From assembly GCA_037975125.1 (NCBI GenBank), contig JAJQOW010000217.1:1-64000 (forward strand): a DNA stretch of 64,000 bases, written 5' to 3'. Positions 46,701-51,854 of this stretch are shown in pieces. The stretch comes from Latrodectus hesperus (Eukaryota > Arthropoda > Arachnida > Araneae > Theridiidae). Positions within the stretch are counted from its first letter, which is position 1; every line of letters starts with the position of its first letter. Under the pieces are notes generated by a model, which was not told the DNA's origin, did no database searches, and saw only the letters and a program-made list of their open reading frames with translations. The position numbers were made by a program, and so were the translations under genes.

Positions 46701-48667
46701 TTTTCTTGCTTCTTTAAAAAACGTATTGTTCTCTAGTTAGTATTTAATACTTATGGTTCTCAGTTTTAAAAGCATTTAAAATTATTAGCATTTATAATTA
46801 ACATATTCCAGCAAGAGATATTTTTTTAATAAAGTATTTTTTCTTTTTAAAACTTCTAATATTTAATAACAATGTCAACGATTTAGAGGCCACAAATTCT
46901 CACGCAAACGCAGAGACAACGAAACAGACAAGTAAACGCCGGAACAGAAGAGTAGAAATACAAGCGTCTCGAGCCAAAGCCCGGAGCCTCGGCTCCCAGA
47001 AGATTTTGGCTATGATTCAGTGACTTGGCGATGTAAAGAAAGCGATAAGTTTCTCCGGCTAGGAAGTTTATCTCATTGTTAAACATGGCGGATTTCACAG
47101 CTACGCTTTCCGTTTTCCTTTAGAAATATGTATCGATTTAGTATCGTTATATTTTTATAAATATAACAAATTATTAGTTAATTAATTCATTGGGAATATA
47201 ATTTCTTTGTATTATAAAAACAATGGATGTGTGTGTATTGCGTTTACATGATCTTTTCCTCTCTAGCAAAAAACAATTTAGTCAAATTAATTTTATCATG
47301 GGAATACAGAAATAAGAAGGAAACGTGATAATGCAATTCACACTTCTTTGTTACTTTCATATTATCACATCCACCTTATTTGCGAAAAAATAACTGTCTT
47401 CAGCACCATAAAAATACAAATAAAGTTGTTATCTATTTCTATTTTAAATATGGTGCTAAGATATAAGCAAACTATTCCGCTTTTCCTTCATATTTCGAAA
47501 AAATATTAAAACTTGCAAACATATATAAACAAATCGACTAACACGAACCTCGTTTCAAATTAGAACGGGGAATAAGAAAACATAGGGTTACTAATATTAA
47601 GTCTGAACAATAGTCACATTTTACACCGCCAAATTATTTCAACTACTCTCTTCAAGTGCGCATGCGTTAGAATTCCCATTTGGAGCCGACGTTCTGGGCC
47701 CGGTCTCGAGACGCTTGTAGTAGAAATGTAAACAATAACAGCTCCGATGTACTGCGCATGCGTGAGATCTTGCTCCCATCGCTTCAGTGTGTGGTACTTT
47801 TCGACATGCCGCTCGCTTGTAGCAGCACTATCGGGAAGCAATAGGTGCGCGTTGAAGACATGCTACCTCAGTGTGCTGCCTGCCTATTACTAGACAAAAG
47901 TGATTTGCTATAGGGATATTTGATTGTCCTACAACTGTCTTGTGTGAGTATGGCCCACTTCGCAAACATAAAAACGACGAGTTTCCACAACCCTCCTTCT
48001 ATTAAACTTTGGGAAGTATTTATTGGACAGGACAGACCACATACTTTGATCGGTTAGATCAGTCTTTTAACATCTTGCATGGGAAGTCTGATTTAACTGA
48101 GAAACATGGGTTACGTTGGTTTCTAAATCGCTAAACTAAACACACCCAGTGTAAATTGAATTCATGAAGTTAGCTAAAATTCAGGAGTAAATTTTCTATT
48201 AATATCTAGGCTGATTCGAGTCAACGGTTTTTTTACTTATTGTTCTATGCTTGACATTCTGAATGCCAAGTATTGTGTTGCATTTCATTAGTCATTTATA
48301 GATAATATGCTCATAAAATATCATGAGTAAACTTTGCGCATATTCATATTTATAATTCAATATTTCTTTCATAACTGAGCATTTTCTTCCTTCTCCGGAA
48401 ATGAACCTACTCTATTGGAAGCTGAGAATTTCGACGAAGATTCTACCGATATCGACGACGCTGAATTAGTGAAATTTACATGGATAAGAAACAATATGAA
48501 GTTTATGAAAAATATTTAGTTATAAACTTACTTTCTGAGCACTGTTTTCCTTCAATCCACTGCAGAACTTCATCTGCGATCGCACTTCCGTGAACCAATC
48601 GGTAACACGGAAGGCAGGCTCTCAATTTTTGGTGGCTTTCACGACCACAACCATATTGGCAGTTCAT
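17283..48667 (-). CDS. Ten-exon AT-hook nuclear protein gene, 3' end open
   Basis: Ten exons listed individually join in one continuous frame of 991 nt, all splice phases agreeing. The deduced product has four parts. The N-terminus (residues 1-45) carries a Cys cluster, C3-x3-C7-x10-C18-x2-C21, possibly zinc-binding. A leucine-rich, charged region (about 46-139) contains LELFLFERSQDYLRV and ends in TARRYGRSSSD. A hydrophilic tail follows with proline, lysine and acidic stretches (SPKRKY, EDDDEEV, KQKRFRRKKR). The last part is an AT-hook, KRGRPKKKP, near residue 315. AT-hooks bind the minor groove of AT DNA, so a nuclear DNA- or chromatin-bound role is inferred. I do not recognise the family. 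The Met at 48667 is chosen because upstream in-frame sequence translates a (TA)n microsatellite. An acceptor-like TATATTAG lies eight bases upstream of the ATG, so a non-coding first exon may exist further right. The last exon ends at a GTGAGT donor, so the C-terminus is missing. Confidence 0.82.
17559..18396 (-). other. Intron 9 with GC donor
   Basis: This 838-bp AT-rich intron starts with GCAAGT and ends with TTCCAG. I see no other feature inside it. Confidence 0.75.
18397..18456 (-). CDS. AT-hook gene exon 9
   Basis: Acceptor TTTACAG, 60 nt, phase 1 in and out. It encodes an acidic segment with GIDDTSMVNLEAALPPLDD. The donor is GATG|GCAAGT, a GC-AG intron; no GT donor keeps the frame nearby. 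Joining at this point gives Asp and the frame enters the AT-hook exon correctly. Confidence 0.82.
19030..19300 (+). pseudogene. Tigger-type transposase fragment
   Basis: The frame reads W-F-x9 then EVETYLKTHSLDFKPLLVLDN and continues through PGHSRELE and the PPNTTTLLQPIYQEIIQAFK block typical of DDE_1 transposases. It is interrupted by the SINE at 19263. Beyond the SINE, related but broken sequence (NPDMNVIECWKKYEIAKCI) continues near 19490-19560. Confidence 0.85.
19263..19444 (-). mobile_element. SINE family A, full copy, inside the Tigger element
   Basis: A tRNA-derived SINE in minus orientation. Its head (high coordinates) reads GGCAGCCGAATGGTTAGCGC, an A-box-like segment, then GTGGGTTCGAATCCCAC, a B box. 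The tail reads CAAACAAACCAAACC. It is flanked by a 14-bp target-site duplication CTCTATTACACTAG at 19249-19262 and 19445-19458. Confidence 0.93.
20034..20074. repeat. (TA)n microsatellite
   Basis: About 20 TA units near the 3' end of the Tigger element. Confidence 0.95.
20777..20911 (-). mobile_element. SINE family A, head-truncated copy
   Basis: It matches the tail and middle of the copy at 19263 but stops just after the B box (GAACTGTTGAACCGAAG), so the A-box side is missing. The flanking duplication is CACAACGGTTCGATT at 20762-20776 and CACAACGGTTCAATT at 20912-20926. The intact duplication shows that it inserted already truncated at its 5' end. Confidence 0.9.
21072..21253 (-). mobile_element. 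SINE family A, full copy in the Tc1 element
   Basis: Same structure and length as the 19263 copy, with B box GTGGGTTCGAATCCCAC (reverse strand). The target-site duplication GAAACAAAGTTT is at 21060-21071 and 21254-21265. Confidence 0.93.
22160..22362 (-). mobile_element. tRNA-like SINE, second family (D), diverged
   Basis: On the minus strand a B-box-like GGGTTCGATTCCTATCGAGG follows an A-box-like segment with TGCCAATGCTCTGGCATTC. A downstream body contains GTGATGACCCCACC. Its overall layout matches a tRNA-derived SINE, but it is not family A. No target-site duplication was identified. Confidence 0.55.
22383..22962. other. Intron 8, left part: nothing recognised
   Basis: AT-rich intronic DNA between the SINE and exon 8. 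The 60-codon plus-strand frame at 22582 has no recognisable motif. Confidence 0.6.
22963..23025 (-). CDS. AT-hook gene exon 8
   Basis: Acceptor TATATTTAG, donor T|GTAAGT, 63 nt, phase 1 in and out. It encodes an acidic-to-basic segment, GMEDDDEEVRSSKRRAAETST. KRR may serve as part of a nuclear localisation signal. Confidence 0.87.
23026..24109. other. Intron 7 with a SINE-A fragment
   Basis: AT-rich intron. A short piece at about 23895-23942 (GTCACTGAACGGTCC..GGCATGAGGGCTA) matches the tail-side part of SINE family A. Nothing else is recognised. Confidence 0.5.
24110..24148 (-). CDS. AT-hook gene exon 7
   Basis: A 39-nt micro-exon with acceptor TATTTTCAG and donor G|GTAAGT, phase 1 in and out. 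It encodes ENAGGKKRQHAPD. It is removable without a frame change, so it could be alternatively skipped. Confidence 0.83.
24149..25948. other. Intron 6: no gene seen
   Basis: An AT-rich intron of 1.8 kb. It holds a mixed CA/TA simple repeat at about 25621-25685. No transposon remnant was recognised. Confidence 0.55.
25949..26008 (-). CDS. AT-hook gene exon 6
   Basis: Acceptor TGTTTAG, donor G|GTAAGT, 60 nt, phase 1 in and out. It encodes GNEKDKSEPPVKKQAHAIK, a lysine-rich hydrophilic segment. Like exons 5, 7, 8 and 9 it is a symmetric phase 1-1 exon. Confidence 0.86.
26009..27359. other. Intron 5, right-to-left first part: no gene seen
   Basis: AT-rich DNA with a short (TC)n run at about 26561-26575. 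No coding similarity was recognised. Confidence 0.55.
27360..27700 (-). pseudogene. LINE-type RNase H fragment
   Basis: On the minus strand YTDSLSDLEML (about 27690-27660) resembles the catalytic TDS motif of the RNase H domain in non-LTR retrotransposons. WWIPCDLYFHGNEKANAAT (about 27560-27500) resembles the WIPSHxGxxGNExADxxAK motif, with the usual His lost and the Asp replaced by Asn. A frameshift and stop lie between them. This is a dead, 5'-truncated fragment; no reverse transcriptase was seen nearby. Confidence 0.65.
27715..28025. mobile_element. SINE-like repeat with tRNA-related end
   Basis: The right part, read on the minus strand, has CCCAAGGGTGTTATGGTAAG and TTCGTGCTTCCAAATCACAA followed by CATGG, resembling a decayed tRNA-type head. 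The body contains TCGATCCACTGAGGGAATGA and GCTGAGT blocks. The left part shows GGTGGTCTGATTGGTTATGG, perhaps a second head. Boundaries and family are uncertain. Confidence 0.4.
28030..29700. other. Intron 5, further part: no firm feature
   Basis: Mostly AT-rich. The 28990-29360 stretch is less AT-rich and might be a decayed element, but I could not match it. Confidence 0.4.
29757..30290 (+). pseudogene. Tc1-like transposase remnant
   Basis: At about 30115-30230 the plus strand reads RIVHVRGRSIMFWGMFSWHF, then GSLINVEGIMDQY. This matches the GGGSIMxWGxFS segment between the first two catalytic Asp residues of Tc1-family transposases. An upstream frame at 29757-29969 (CRDALSRILTTIEQLITQM) may be an eroded N-terminal part. 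The expected QQDN motif and C-terminus are missing, and no terminal repeats were found. Confidence 0.7.
30555..30596 (-). CDS. AT-hook gene exon 5
   Basis: Acceptor TGATTCCAG, donor CCCA|GTAAGT, 42 nt, phase 1 in and out. It encodes GRSPKRKYSATTFP, including a SPKRK basic motif. Confidence 0.85.
30597..31369. other. Intron 4, right part: nothing firm
   Basis: AT-rich. A possible tail fragment of SINE family A lies near 31305-31350 (GGTTTATTGTTCAATGATCA), too diverged to call. Confidence 0.4.
31370..31670. repeat. Dispersed repeat, copy 2
   Basis: Same orientation as 8370-8680 and collinear with it through AAATTTCCA, AACATTCA, AAATATGCACA, TTTCAAAAGCCTTCAATGAA and CTAACAGAAAA. It ends close to the left end of the pogo-like MITE at 31671. 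Confidence 0.6.
31671..32618. mobile_element. Pogo/Tigger-like non-autonomous element
   Basis: The right end, read inward from 32618, is CAGTATCACCGTATTTTCCT followed by GCATATAATC. The left end has the matching TCGTAGTTTCCTGTATATGA. Subterminal ATTATCCGC motifs occur at both sides (31710, 31757, 32526). A TA follows 32618. The 0.95 kb between the ends has no transposase frame, so it is a MITE or deleted copy. The left terminus is decayed. Confidence 0.7.
32640..33120 (-). pseudogene. hAT-type transposase fragment
   Basis: The minus strand reads DSTARRDDFESLHPIVKFPF, then KFCEYRWLENISVFNSLLEM. This matches the TPARREDF...FCxHRWLEN block of a transposase-derived, arthropod- and cnidarian-expanded hAT-like family. 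After frameshifts, KYQTDK-like YQTDKIMLPFIY continues near 32800-32750. Stops and shifts make it a relic. No terminal repeats were identified. Confidence 0.6.
33121..34356. other. Intron 4, remaining part: nothing recognised
   Basis: AT-rich. The minus frame overlapping exon 4 in another register (34135-34410) is a shadow frame. Confidence 0.5.
34357..34390 (-). CDS. AT-hook gene exon 4
   Basis: Acceptor TTATTCTAG, donor G|GTAAAT, 34 nt, phase 0 in and phase 1 out. It encodes EENVPAVPSPS plus the first base of Gly, completed by exon 5. It joins directly to exon 3 (phase 0) in frame. The donor is the weakest GT donor of the gene. Confidence 0.75.
34577..34695 (-). mobile_element. SINE family A, diverged partial copy
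   Basis: Shared landmarks in minus orientation are CACACAAGGGCCAATTA, GGGACTTACAGTTTAAAGTGGATTC and GAGATTCGAAACCCC (B-box side). The A-box side is gone and a short CA run follows. Confidence 0.75.
34980..35144 (+). CDS. Hypothetical small ORF (54 codons)
   Basis: ATG at 34980 with a coding-like composition (MASFNHIQEEFFAAVLCHKE, then GREYVYFQSRLVTEMYEKYR) that is less AT-rich than its surroundings. It lies in intron 3 on the opposite strand. I recognise no family. It may be a fragment of a retrocopy or an exon of an unseen gene. Support is composition only. Confidence 0.2.
   Translation: MASFNHIQEEFFAAVLCHKEGREYVYFQSRLVTEMYEKYRKSSIHLKIFLILSI
35145..36171. other. Intron 3 stretch without a clear feature
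   Basis: AT-rich DNA. The only item of note is the frame-breaking exon candidate at 35723-35768, described separately. Confidence 0.4.
35723..35768 (-). other. Exon-like segment that breaks the frame
   Basis: On the minus strand TTTCAG precedes 35768 and GTAAGT follows 35723. Entered in phase 0 after exon 3 the 46 nt are open (LTKSTNNDKAYQNRK), but the exit phase of 1 makes exon 4 start with TGA. The alternative GTGTAA donor gives phase 2 and a stop in exon 6. If spliced in, it would truncate the protein soon after the conserved-looking region, so it is a decoy or poison exon, or needs an unseen partner exon. Confidence 0.3.
36172..36248 (-). mobile_element. SINE family A, tail fragment
   Basis: TTGGTTTGATTTGTTTGTTG followed by TAATGGTAAT..GGGATTATTAGACTGAAGG matches the tail-side third of family A with many changes. 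Confidence 0.5.
36255..36619 (+). promoter_or_regulatory. GC-rich promoter-like segment and 5' UTR
   Basis: A local GC- and CpG-rich island in AT-rich intron DNA. It contains a palindromic ACGCATGCGT and an ATGCGCAG, both similar to NRF-1 sites, followed at once by GGCGGCCATATTT, which fits the YY1 core GCCATnTT. A strong donor, TTTTTG|GTAAGTA, follows at 36619/36620. Together this looks like a TATA-less promoter with a short non-coding first exon, most likely for the DUF4806-type gene 1.4 kb downstream. A decayed transposon end cannot be excluded. Confidence 0.45.
37726..37759. repeat. (TA)n microsatellite
   Basis: Seventeen TA units. The YI-repeat peptide frame here is a by-product. Confidence 0.95.
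38036..39355 (+). CDS. DUF4806-type gene or pseudogene nested in intron 3
   Basis: Three coding-like blocks lie on the plus strand. Block 1 (38036-38199) reads VVASNWMDGNMCYWPPYKTP, then NRIRRAIEDFEVPNENWMKV. This is the tryptophan/CYWPP N-terminal domain that accompanies DUF4806 in many arthropod proteins. Block 2 (38903-39073), after TTTTCAG, reads GGTSSSDVTKRILMELMTNK, then LSKQYNWKDSRGVKHPFSTL, the DUF4806 domain, ending in TAA. Block 3 (39258-39355), after TTTGTAG, reads RITDMDVQQDIKKCMLQIEM and ends in TGA, resembling the usual C-terminal helix. Against an intact gene: an in-frame TGA just before block 1, no good donors after blocks 1 and 2, and a G8 run in block 3. The function of DUF4806 is unknown to me. 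It is antisense to, and inside, an intron of the AT-hook gene. Confidence 0.7.
39737..40365. repeat. 313-bp tandem duplication, two copies
   Basis: Unit 1 (39737-40049) and unit 2 (40050-40365) are collinear. GAATCAATGTTTTATTTTAA recurs at 39762 and 40075, followed by matching ATCTATGC.C.CATGTTAAAA and TAATTTATTTTTTCTAAAA blocks. Scattered substitutions and a 10-20 bp indel show that it is not recent. Confidence 0.85.
40674..40718. repeat. 20-bp-arm hairpin
   Basis: Left arm AAAAATACACTATTGTTAAA (40674-40693) and right arm TTTAACGATAGTGTATTTTT (40699-40718) pair with one G:T-type mismatch around a 5-nt loop. It lies just left of the GC-rich block at 40733-41050. Confidence 0.85.
40733..41050. 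repeat. GC-rich block, probably a repetitive element
   Basis: The block, strongest at 40855-40990, stands out from the surrounding AT-rich DNA, with GGGCGGCGACACCGCAGCCG and other CpG-rich stretches. On the minus strand a 71-codon frame is open (GGDWVNDFNRWKLSGPCAAK), but there is no start or splice context and no family I recognise. A SINE-like or other repeat is more likely than a gene. Confidence 0.4.
41380..41525 (-). mobile_element. SINE family A, strongly diverged copy
   Basis: Collinear landmarks are TTTGGATTTGTTTGATTCAG, ACAAAGGCTAATTAGACTTT, CAGTTCAAAGTTGATTCCAT, ATCCATGCACAAGATGG and a B-box remnant AAATTGAACCGTGAACCG. It is the oldest of the family A copies here. Confidence 0.65.
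41840..42070. repeat. Degenerate short tandem repeat
   Basis: AACTCTTATC recurs at 41898, 41940 and 42006 with following TTATCT(C)AAGACAGATT variants, giving about four decayed units of 42 to 66 bp. Confidence 0.5.
42071..42565. other. Intron 3 next to exon 3: nothing recognised
   Basis: AT-rich sequence with a short GTGTGTGT run near 42325. No coding similarity. Confidence 0.5.
42566..42784 (-). CDS. AT-hook gene exon 3
   Basis: Acceptor TCTGTTACAG, donor GAT|GTATGT, 219 nt (73 codons), phase 0 in and out. It encodes the most domain-like part of the protein: RLRRILEEEMCLDD, KLLRKMKQMPLDLLAAVNDF, DEAFLDGLDNELSSYTARRY and GRSSSD. Heptad-like leucines suggest helices, perhaps a dimerisation or partner-binding fold. 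The exon is visibly less AT-rich than its introns. Confidence 0.88.
42785..43579 (-). other. Intron 2: nothing recognised
   Basis: 795 bp of AT-rich intron with ordinary GTAAGT and CAG ends and no repeat or gene seen. Confidence 0.7.
43580..43641 (-). CDS. AT-hook gene exon 2
   Basis: Acceptor TCTTCTTGCAG, donor GTC|GTAAGT, 62 nt, phase 1 in and phase 0 out. It encodes N-EAVFQLELFLFERSQDYLRV, an amphipathic helix candidate that continues into exon 3. Confidence 0.87.
43642..44738. other. Intron 1, left part
   Basis: AT-rich, with a GCGCATGCG site followed by a (TG)n(TA)n simple repeat at about 44019-44051. No gene seen. Confidence 0.55.
44739..45460 (+). pseudogene. Internally deleted mariner transposase
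   Basis: From the ATG at 44739 the plus strand carries the mariner N-terminal part across frames: MDVSKQLFWF, then DFKVGLSAAESSR, then FRLGDFSL. The frame then passes directly to KLERVQPALQQKEPALVNTK, a segment that in mariner elements lies near the second catalytic Asp, followed by KRPHYMRVARNTIPRLCCET (RPH motif). The roughly 150 residues with the first catalytic Asp are missing, and the second Asp (usually QDNARPH) is lost. Frameshifts and stops continue to about 45460. Terminal repeats were not identified. Confidence 0.75.
45543..47884. mobile_element. 2.34 kb element with terminal inverted repeats
   Basis: GGCAGGCCGCACACTGAGG (45543-45561) pairs with CCTCAGTGTGCTGCCTGCC (47866-47884) with one mismatch in 19. 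A subterminal pair CACACTGAAGC (45624-45634) and GCTTCAGTGTG (47781-47791) lies 81-93 bp inside. TAT (or TATTA with a one-base shift) flanks both ends. The CpG-rich ends contrast with an AT-rich, non-coding interior. The ends do not match a superfamily I can name with confidence. It sits in intron 1, 650 bp from exon 1. Confidence 0.75.
46899..47766. mobile_element. Nested inverted-repeat element
   Basis: A second pair of about 95-bp inverted arms lies inside the larger element: 46899-46999 and 47675-47766. They share CTCACGCAnnCGCAG ends, a perfect 15-bp TACAAGCGTCTCGAG (46959-46973 against 47705-47719) and GGCTCC at the inner ends. The right arm abuts the right end of the outer element. It may be a second transposon inserted there or the true subterminal structure of one element. 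Confidence 0.65.
48372..48519 (+). CDS. Coding-like ORF antisense to intron 1
   Basis: A plus-strand frame without a Met at its start reads SGNEPTLLEAENFDEDSTDI, then DDAELVKFTWIRNNMKFM, and stops at TAG. The acidic, balanced composition is unlike random AT-rich DNA. It ends 13 bp from exon 1 of the minus-strand gene. No donor was found. I recognise no family; an exon relic or retrocopy piece is possible. Confidence 0.3.
48532..48667 (-). CDS. AT-hook gene exon 1 (start codon exon)
   Basis: ATG at 48667-48665, 136 nt, donor CAGAAA|GTAAGT, exit phase 1. It encodes MNCQYGCGRESHQKLRACLP, then CYRLVHGSAIADEVLQWIEG and KQCSE. Cysteines at 3, 7, 18 and 21 with nearby His residues could bind zinc. 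The frame stays open upstream, but that part would translate a microsatellite, and an acceptor-like TTTTATATTAG ends at 48676. This may therefore be the first coding rather than the first exon. Confidence 0.82.
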
Positions 48668-48730
48668 TATGAATCTAATATAAAAGATACAAGAAATATA
48701 AAAGTTTGGTGCACAAGTAATCAATGTAGA

Positions 48731-48733
<3 letters not shown>

Positions 48734-48789
<56 letters not shown>
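48734..48789. repeat. (TA)n microsatellite upstream of the start codon
   Basis: About 28 TA units, starting 67 bp upstream of the AT-hook gene's ATG. Length variation here could affect the promoter or 5' UTR, but nothing in the sequence shows that it does. Confidence 0.95.
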
Positions 48790-48794
<5 letters not shown>

Positions 48795-49009
48795 ACGTAT
48801 ATTGTTCGAGCTTTGTTGGAACAGTTCAGTATCGATGAGCACGCTCCTAGACATTTATGGAAAAACAATGGGAAAACTGAGGATTCATATGATGAATACG
48901 GATTTACAAAAGGTTACGCTCTTGATTTTAAGGAATATACTTCGGGAAAAATGATCAAATTCCGAAAAAAATCTGAAGTATTTCGAAACAGATTTCTTAA
49001 AGTATTTTA
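48795..49009 (+). CDS. Coding-like ORF divergent from the AT-hook gene
   Basis: The plus strand from about 48795 is open to TAA at 49007-49009 and reads LLEQFSIDEHAPRHLWKNNG, then KTEDSYDEYGFTKGYALDFK and EYTSGKMIKFRKKSEVFRNR. Charged-residue balance and codon use look like real coding sequence. I recognise no family. It could be an exon of a plus-strand gene that also includes 48372-48519, which would interleave with exon 1 of the minus gene, or a pseudogene fragment. Confidence 0.35.
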
Positions 49010-50225
49010 AATATTTTAATTTCTCCATCTACTCAATGGAAGGTGTAATAGCATTAAGTTCAAAATTACAAATGTAAATTTCAACATAAAACATGCCAAA
49101 AATTTCGCGGTTAATTATTTAATTAAACTTAAAAATTTTATTTTCTTTGTATGTTTTTATTTTAAACGATTTTTTTAAAATTATTTTAAAGGACGATTTA
49201 AGCAATTACTATTCGATTTGGCAAACGATCCAATTTTATTGACAACGTAAAATAAATTTTCTGTTCAATTTGGGGGTCCTCTGATGTGTAACAACGGGAC
49301 AACTGTTCTATATGTACCTGCTTTCTGCTCTACTAAATGAAATTACATTTACATTGTTAAGTAACTCGAGAGAATTAAGCTTTGAAAAACCTAAAAATCT
49401 CATAAATTATTGTAATGAAAAAAACAGTATTCATTTAGGCGAAAATTGCTGAATGAAATAGTAAATAAAGCAATAGTAACACAAGTCCTAGAACGTATAA
49501 AAATTTAGCTTTGTGATTTTAATCTGAAATAATGATAACAAGATATCGATTAAATACACACAAAAAGCTGATTAAATTTACGCAATTGGGTATAAAAATT
49601 AGAGAAAAAGTAAATTTTCTCTTTCTCTCTCTCGTCTTACATAATTTGAATAACAAATTATTTTTCATATTTTCTTAAAATAATATAACTGTGTGTAAGA
49701 AACACTTATGTAAGTAAATATAAGATTAATTCTAACAGTATTTGAGTTCTGCAGACCTGCAAGAATTGGAGGTTTATGTTTAAATAAATAAAAAATCTAT
49801 GTTAAAAAAATATTGATCGGGTCAACTGTATACCGCTACTGCGATGAAATGATCTAAGAACTTGATTTAAAAGAGATTCCATACTGAATATAATTAAAAT
49901 TAATAAAACTACTTAATTTAGAGTTAACGGTACGTATGAATTTCTAAGAATAAAGTAAAAAAAAATCTATAACAAAACACATTTCTGACTTGAAACAAGT
50001 TTGTAGTAATTTAAAAAGCTATAATCTTTTTAACCTAAGGGTTATTTCTAAAATTTATATTACAAAATTTACCAAATTTAAGAACAAGAAAACTTGCTTT
50101 TTATTTCATCTTAATGGATCTCAAATTTTAAAAGTAAACCATGCCAGTTTGAAAAATTATTACTTTTTCAAATTATTTTCTTCCAATTCTTATGTGAGAT
50201 ACATAAATTTAACGAATTTATTATG
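49010..50225. other. AT-rich DNA, nothing recognised
   Basis: The region upstream of the AT-hook gene. No exon-like block, repeat or CpG-rich promoter was seen. A TCTCTCTC run is at about 49620-49631. Confidence 0.5.
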
Positions 50226-50270
50226 AAACAGGATAAGTTAAAGATAAGATATCTTTAACTTATCCTGTTT
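50226..50270. repeat. Perfect inverted repeat, 21-bp arms, 3-nt loop
   Basis: AAACAGGATAAGTTAAAGAT plus A (50226-50246) and its exact reverse complement (50250-50270) are separated by AGA. Random decay would break such a perfect match, so it is either young or maintained. The loop is too tight and the stem too short for an ordinary microRNA precursor. Confidence 0.95.
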
Positions 50271-51545
50271 GACACTGCTTTTAAGGTACTTTTCCATTTA
50301 ACCTTTAACGATAATCGCCGTAATGGGAGAAAAAAATCATAAATTATGTAGTAAATATTCTATTTGCATGCGTCGTGTACTGTTTTATAAAATCTGTTTT
50401 CAGAAACAATTAAAAAAACAGAAATATTTTAGATTTACATTTTATTAAAGAAATAATTATCACCTATTTCTAAAACCTTTTTAGAAAACAATTGCGTAGT
50501 AATCTTGTAGTAGTACCTTTTTTCGATGAAACAAATTTAAATTTTGCTGTATAAGGCTGTTTTTGGACCTTGGTGATTTATGACACAAATTCCTTTTTTA
50601 ACCAACACCTAACTTTAGCTTTGTTCAGCAATTATCTTGCTTACCATTATCATTTTTCAATCAGTTTTTGCACAAAAAGAAGAAAAATTCGACTGGTATA
50701 CATTAGATTCAAAACAAAATTTTGAGTCAATAAAATCATATATCTATATTACATTGTTTTCTCTTCTCCATAAAAAACATGCTATTTCTTTAGGTAATAT
50801 CATATGCAGGAATATAATGGAAAACTTTCCTTTTTAAGTTAACTTTATAACAGAAATCTTGCATTAAAGAAGGTTTAAAAAACACAAATATCTTTGCATT
50901 TTATGTATAGAAGTTCCTTTTGTATATTTATAACCATTTCAAAATAAATTTTACAAAAAAATTATTAGAAATTAATTTAAATTTAATGACTTGATTCCAA
51001 TCTACTTTCACTCAAAAAGACAATAAAGATATTTGAAATACTTATAAGGAAAATTTCAAATAAATCAAAGTAATTTTGTCTAACTCTAGATATAGAATTT
51101 TTTAACATGCAATACTAACTGTTGTACTTCTAAAAACAATTTGATTTTACTTAGCGAAATTAGAATGATAATTTTTTCATCTTTTTAATGATATTGGGAT
51201 TGCTCTGAAATTTACAATACAAAGAACAATTCATATTTGAGTTTGTCAAACTACTCGTACTTATCATGCATCTGGTAATACTTTAAAATGGATCCTCAGA
51301 ATAAGAGAGGTTATTATATCAGTAAACTTACTTTATTGATGTGGAAATATCTTTCCACCAGTAAACTAAATAATTATAAAATAATCCATGGAAAAGTAGG
51401 TTGATATTGTTCGGTTTACCGATCTCTCATAGTTTATTTTATTTCTTGAAAACACATATTAAACATGCTTTATAACCCAATTTTACTTTTTGAAGTATTA
51501 AATAACTATTTTGAATAATTTTTTCATGTCAAATCTTTCTGATAC
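50271..51545. other. AT-rich DNA, nothing recognised
   Basis: No repeat family or coding similarity was seen. The frame at 50637-50837 is of random-like composition. Confidence 0.55.
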
Positions 51546-51553
51546 ATCTATAT

Positions 51554-51846
51554 CAGTGATTCTCAACTACTGTGTTTATACCTTTACGTACCGCCAAATT
51601 CTTAAACTGTGTCTCTAAGTTATAGAAATATATATAGTAAAAATTATGTTTTTAATTATGAGTAAAGAAATAAACATACTGCTATTTTTCACAGTGGATA
51701 TTGAAATATTTTACATTCAAAATTATTATCAAACAATTTTGCACAGTAAATTAAAGGTAAATAGGGAACTTTTAAATCTATCTCTGTGGGACACCAAATT
51801 TCGAAATCCTTAAAATGTACCACAACAAAAAGGTTGAGAATCACTA
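51554..51846. mobile_element. hAT-type MITE (293 bp)
   Basis: The left end CAGTGATTCTCAACTA and right end GGTTGAGAATCACTA are inverted repeats of the CAGTGnTTCTCAAC type common in hAT elements. Flanking octamers ATCTATAT (51546-51553) and TTCTATAC (51847-51854) agree at six of eight positions, fitting an old 8-bp target-site duplication. There is no coding capacity. Confidence 0.82.
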
Positions 51847-51854
51847 TTCTATAC

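Noticed and set aside
50226..50270. microRNA precursor
   Set aside because: The 3-nt loop and 21-bp total stem are too short for Drosha/Dicer processing as usually seen.
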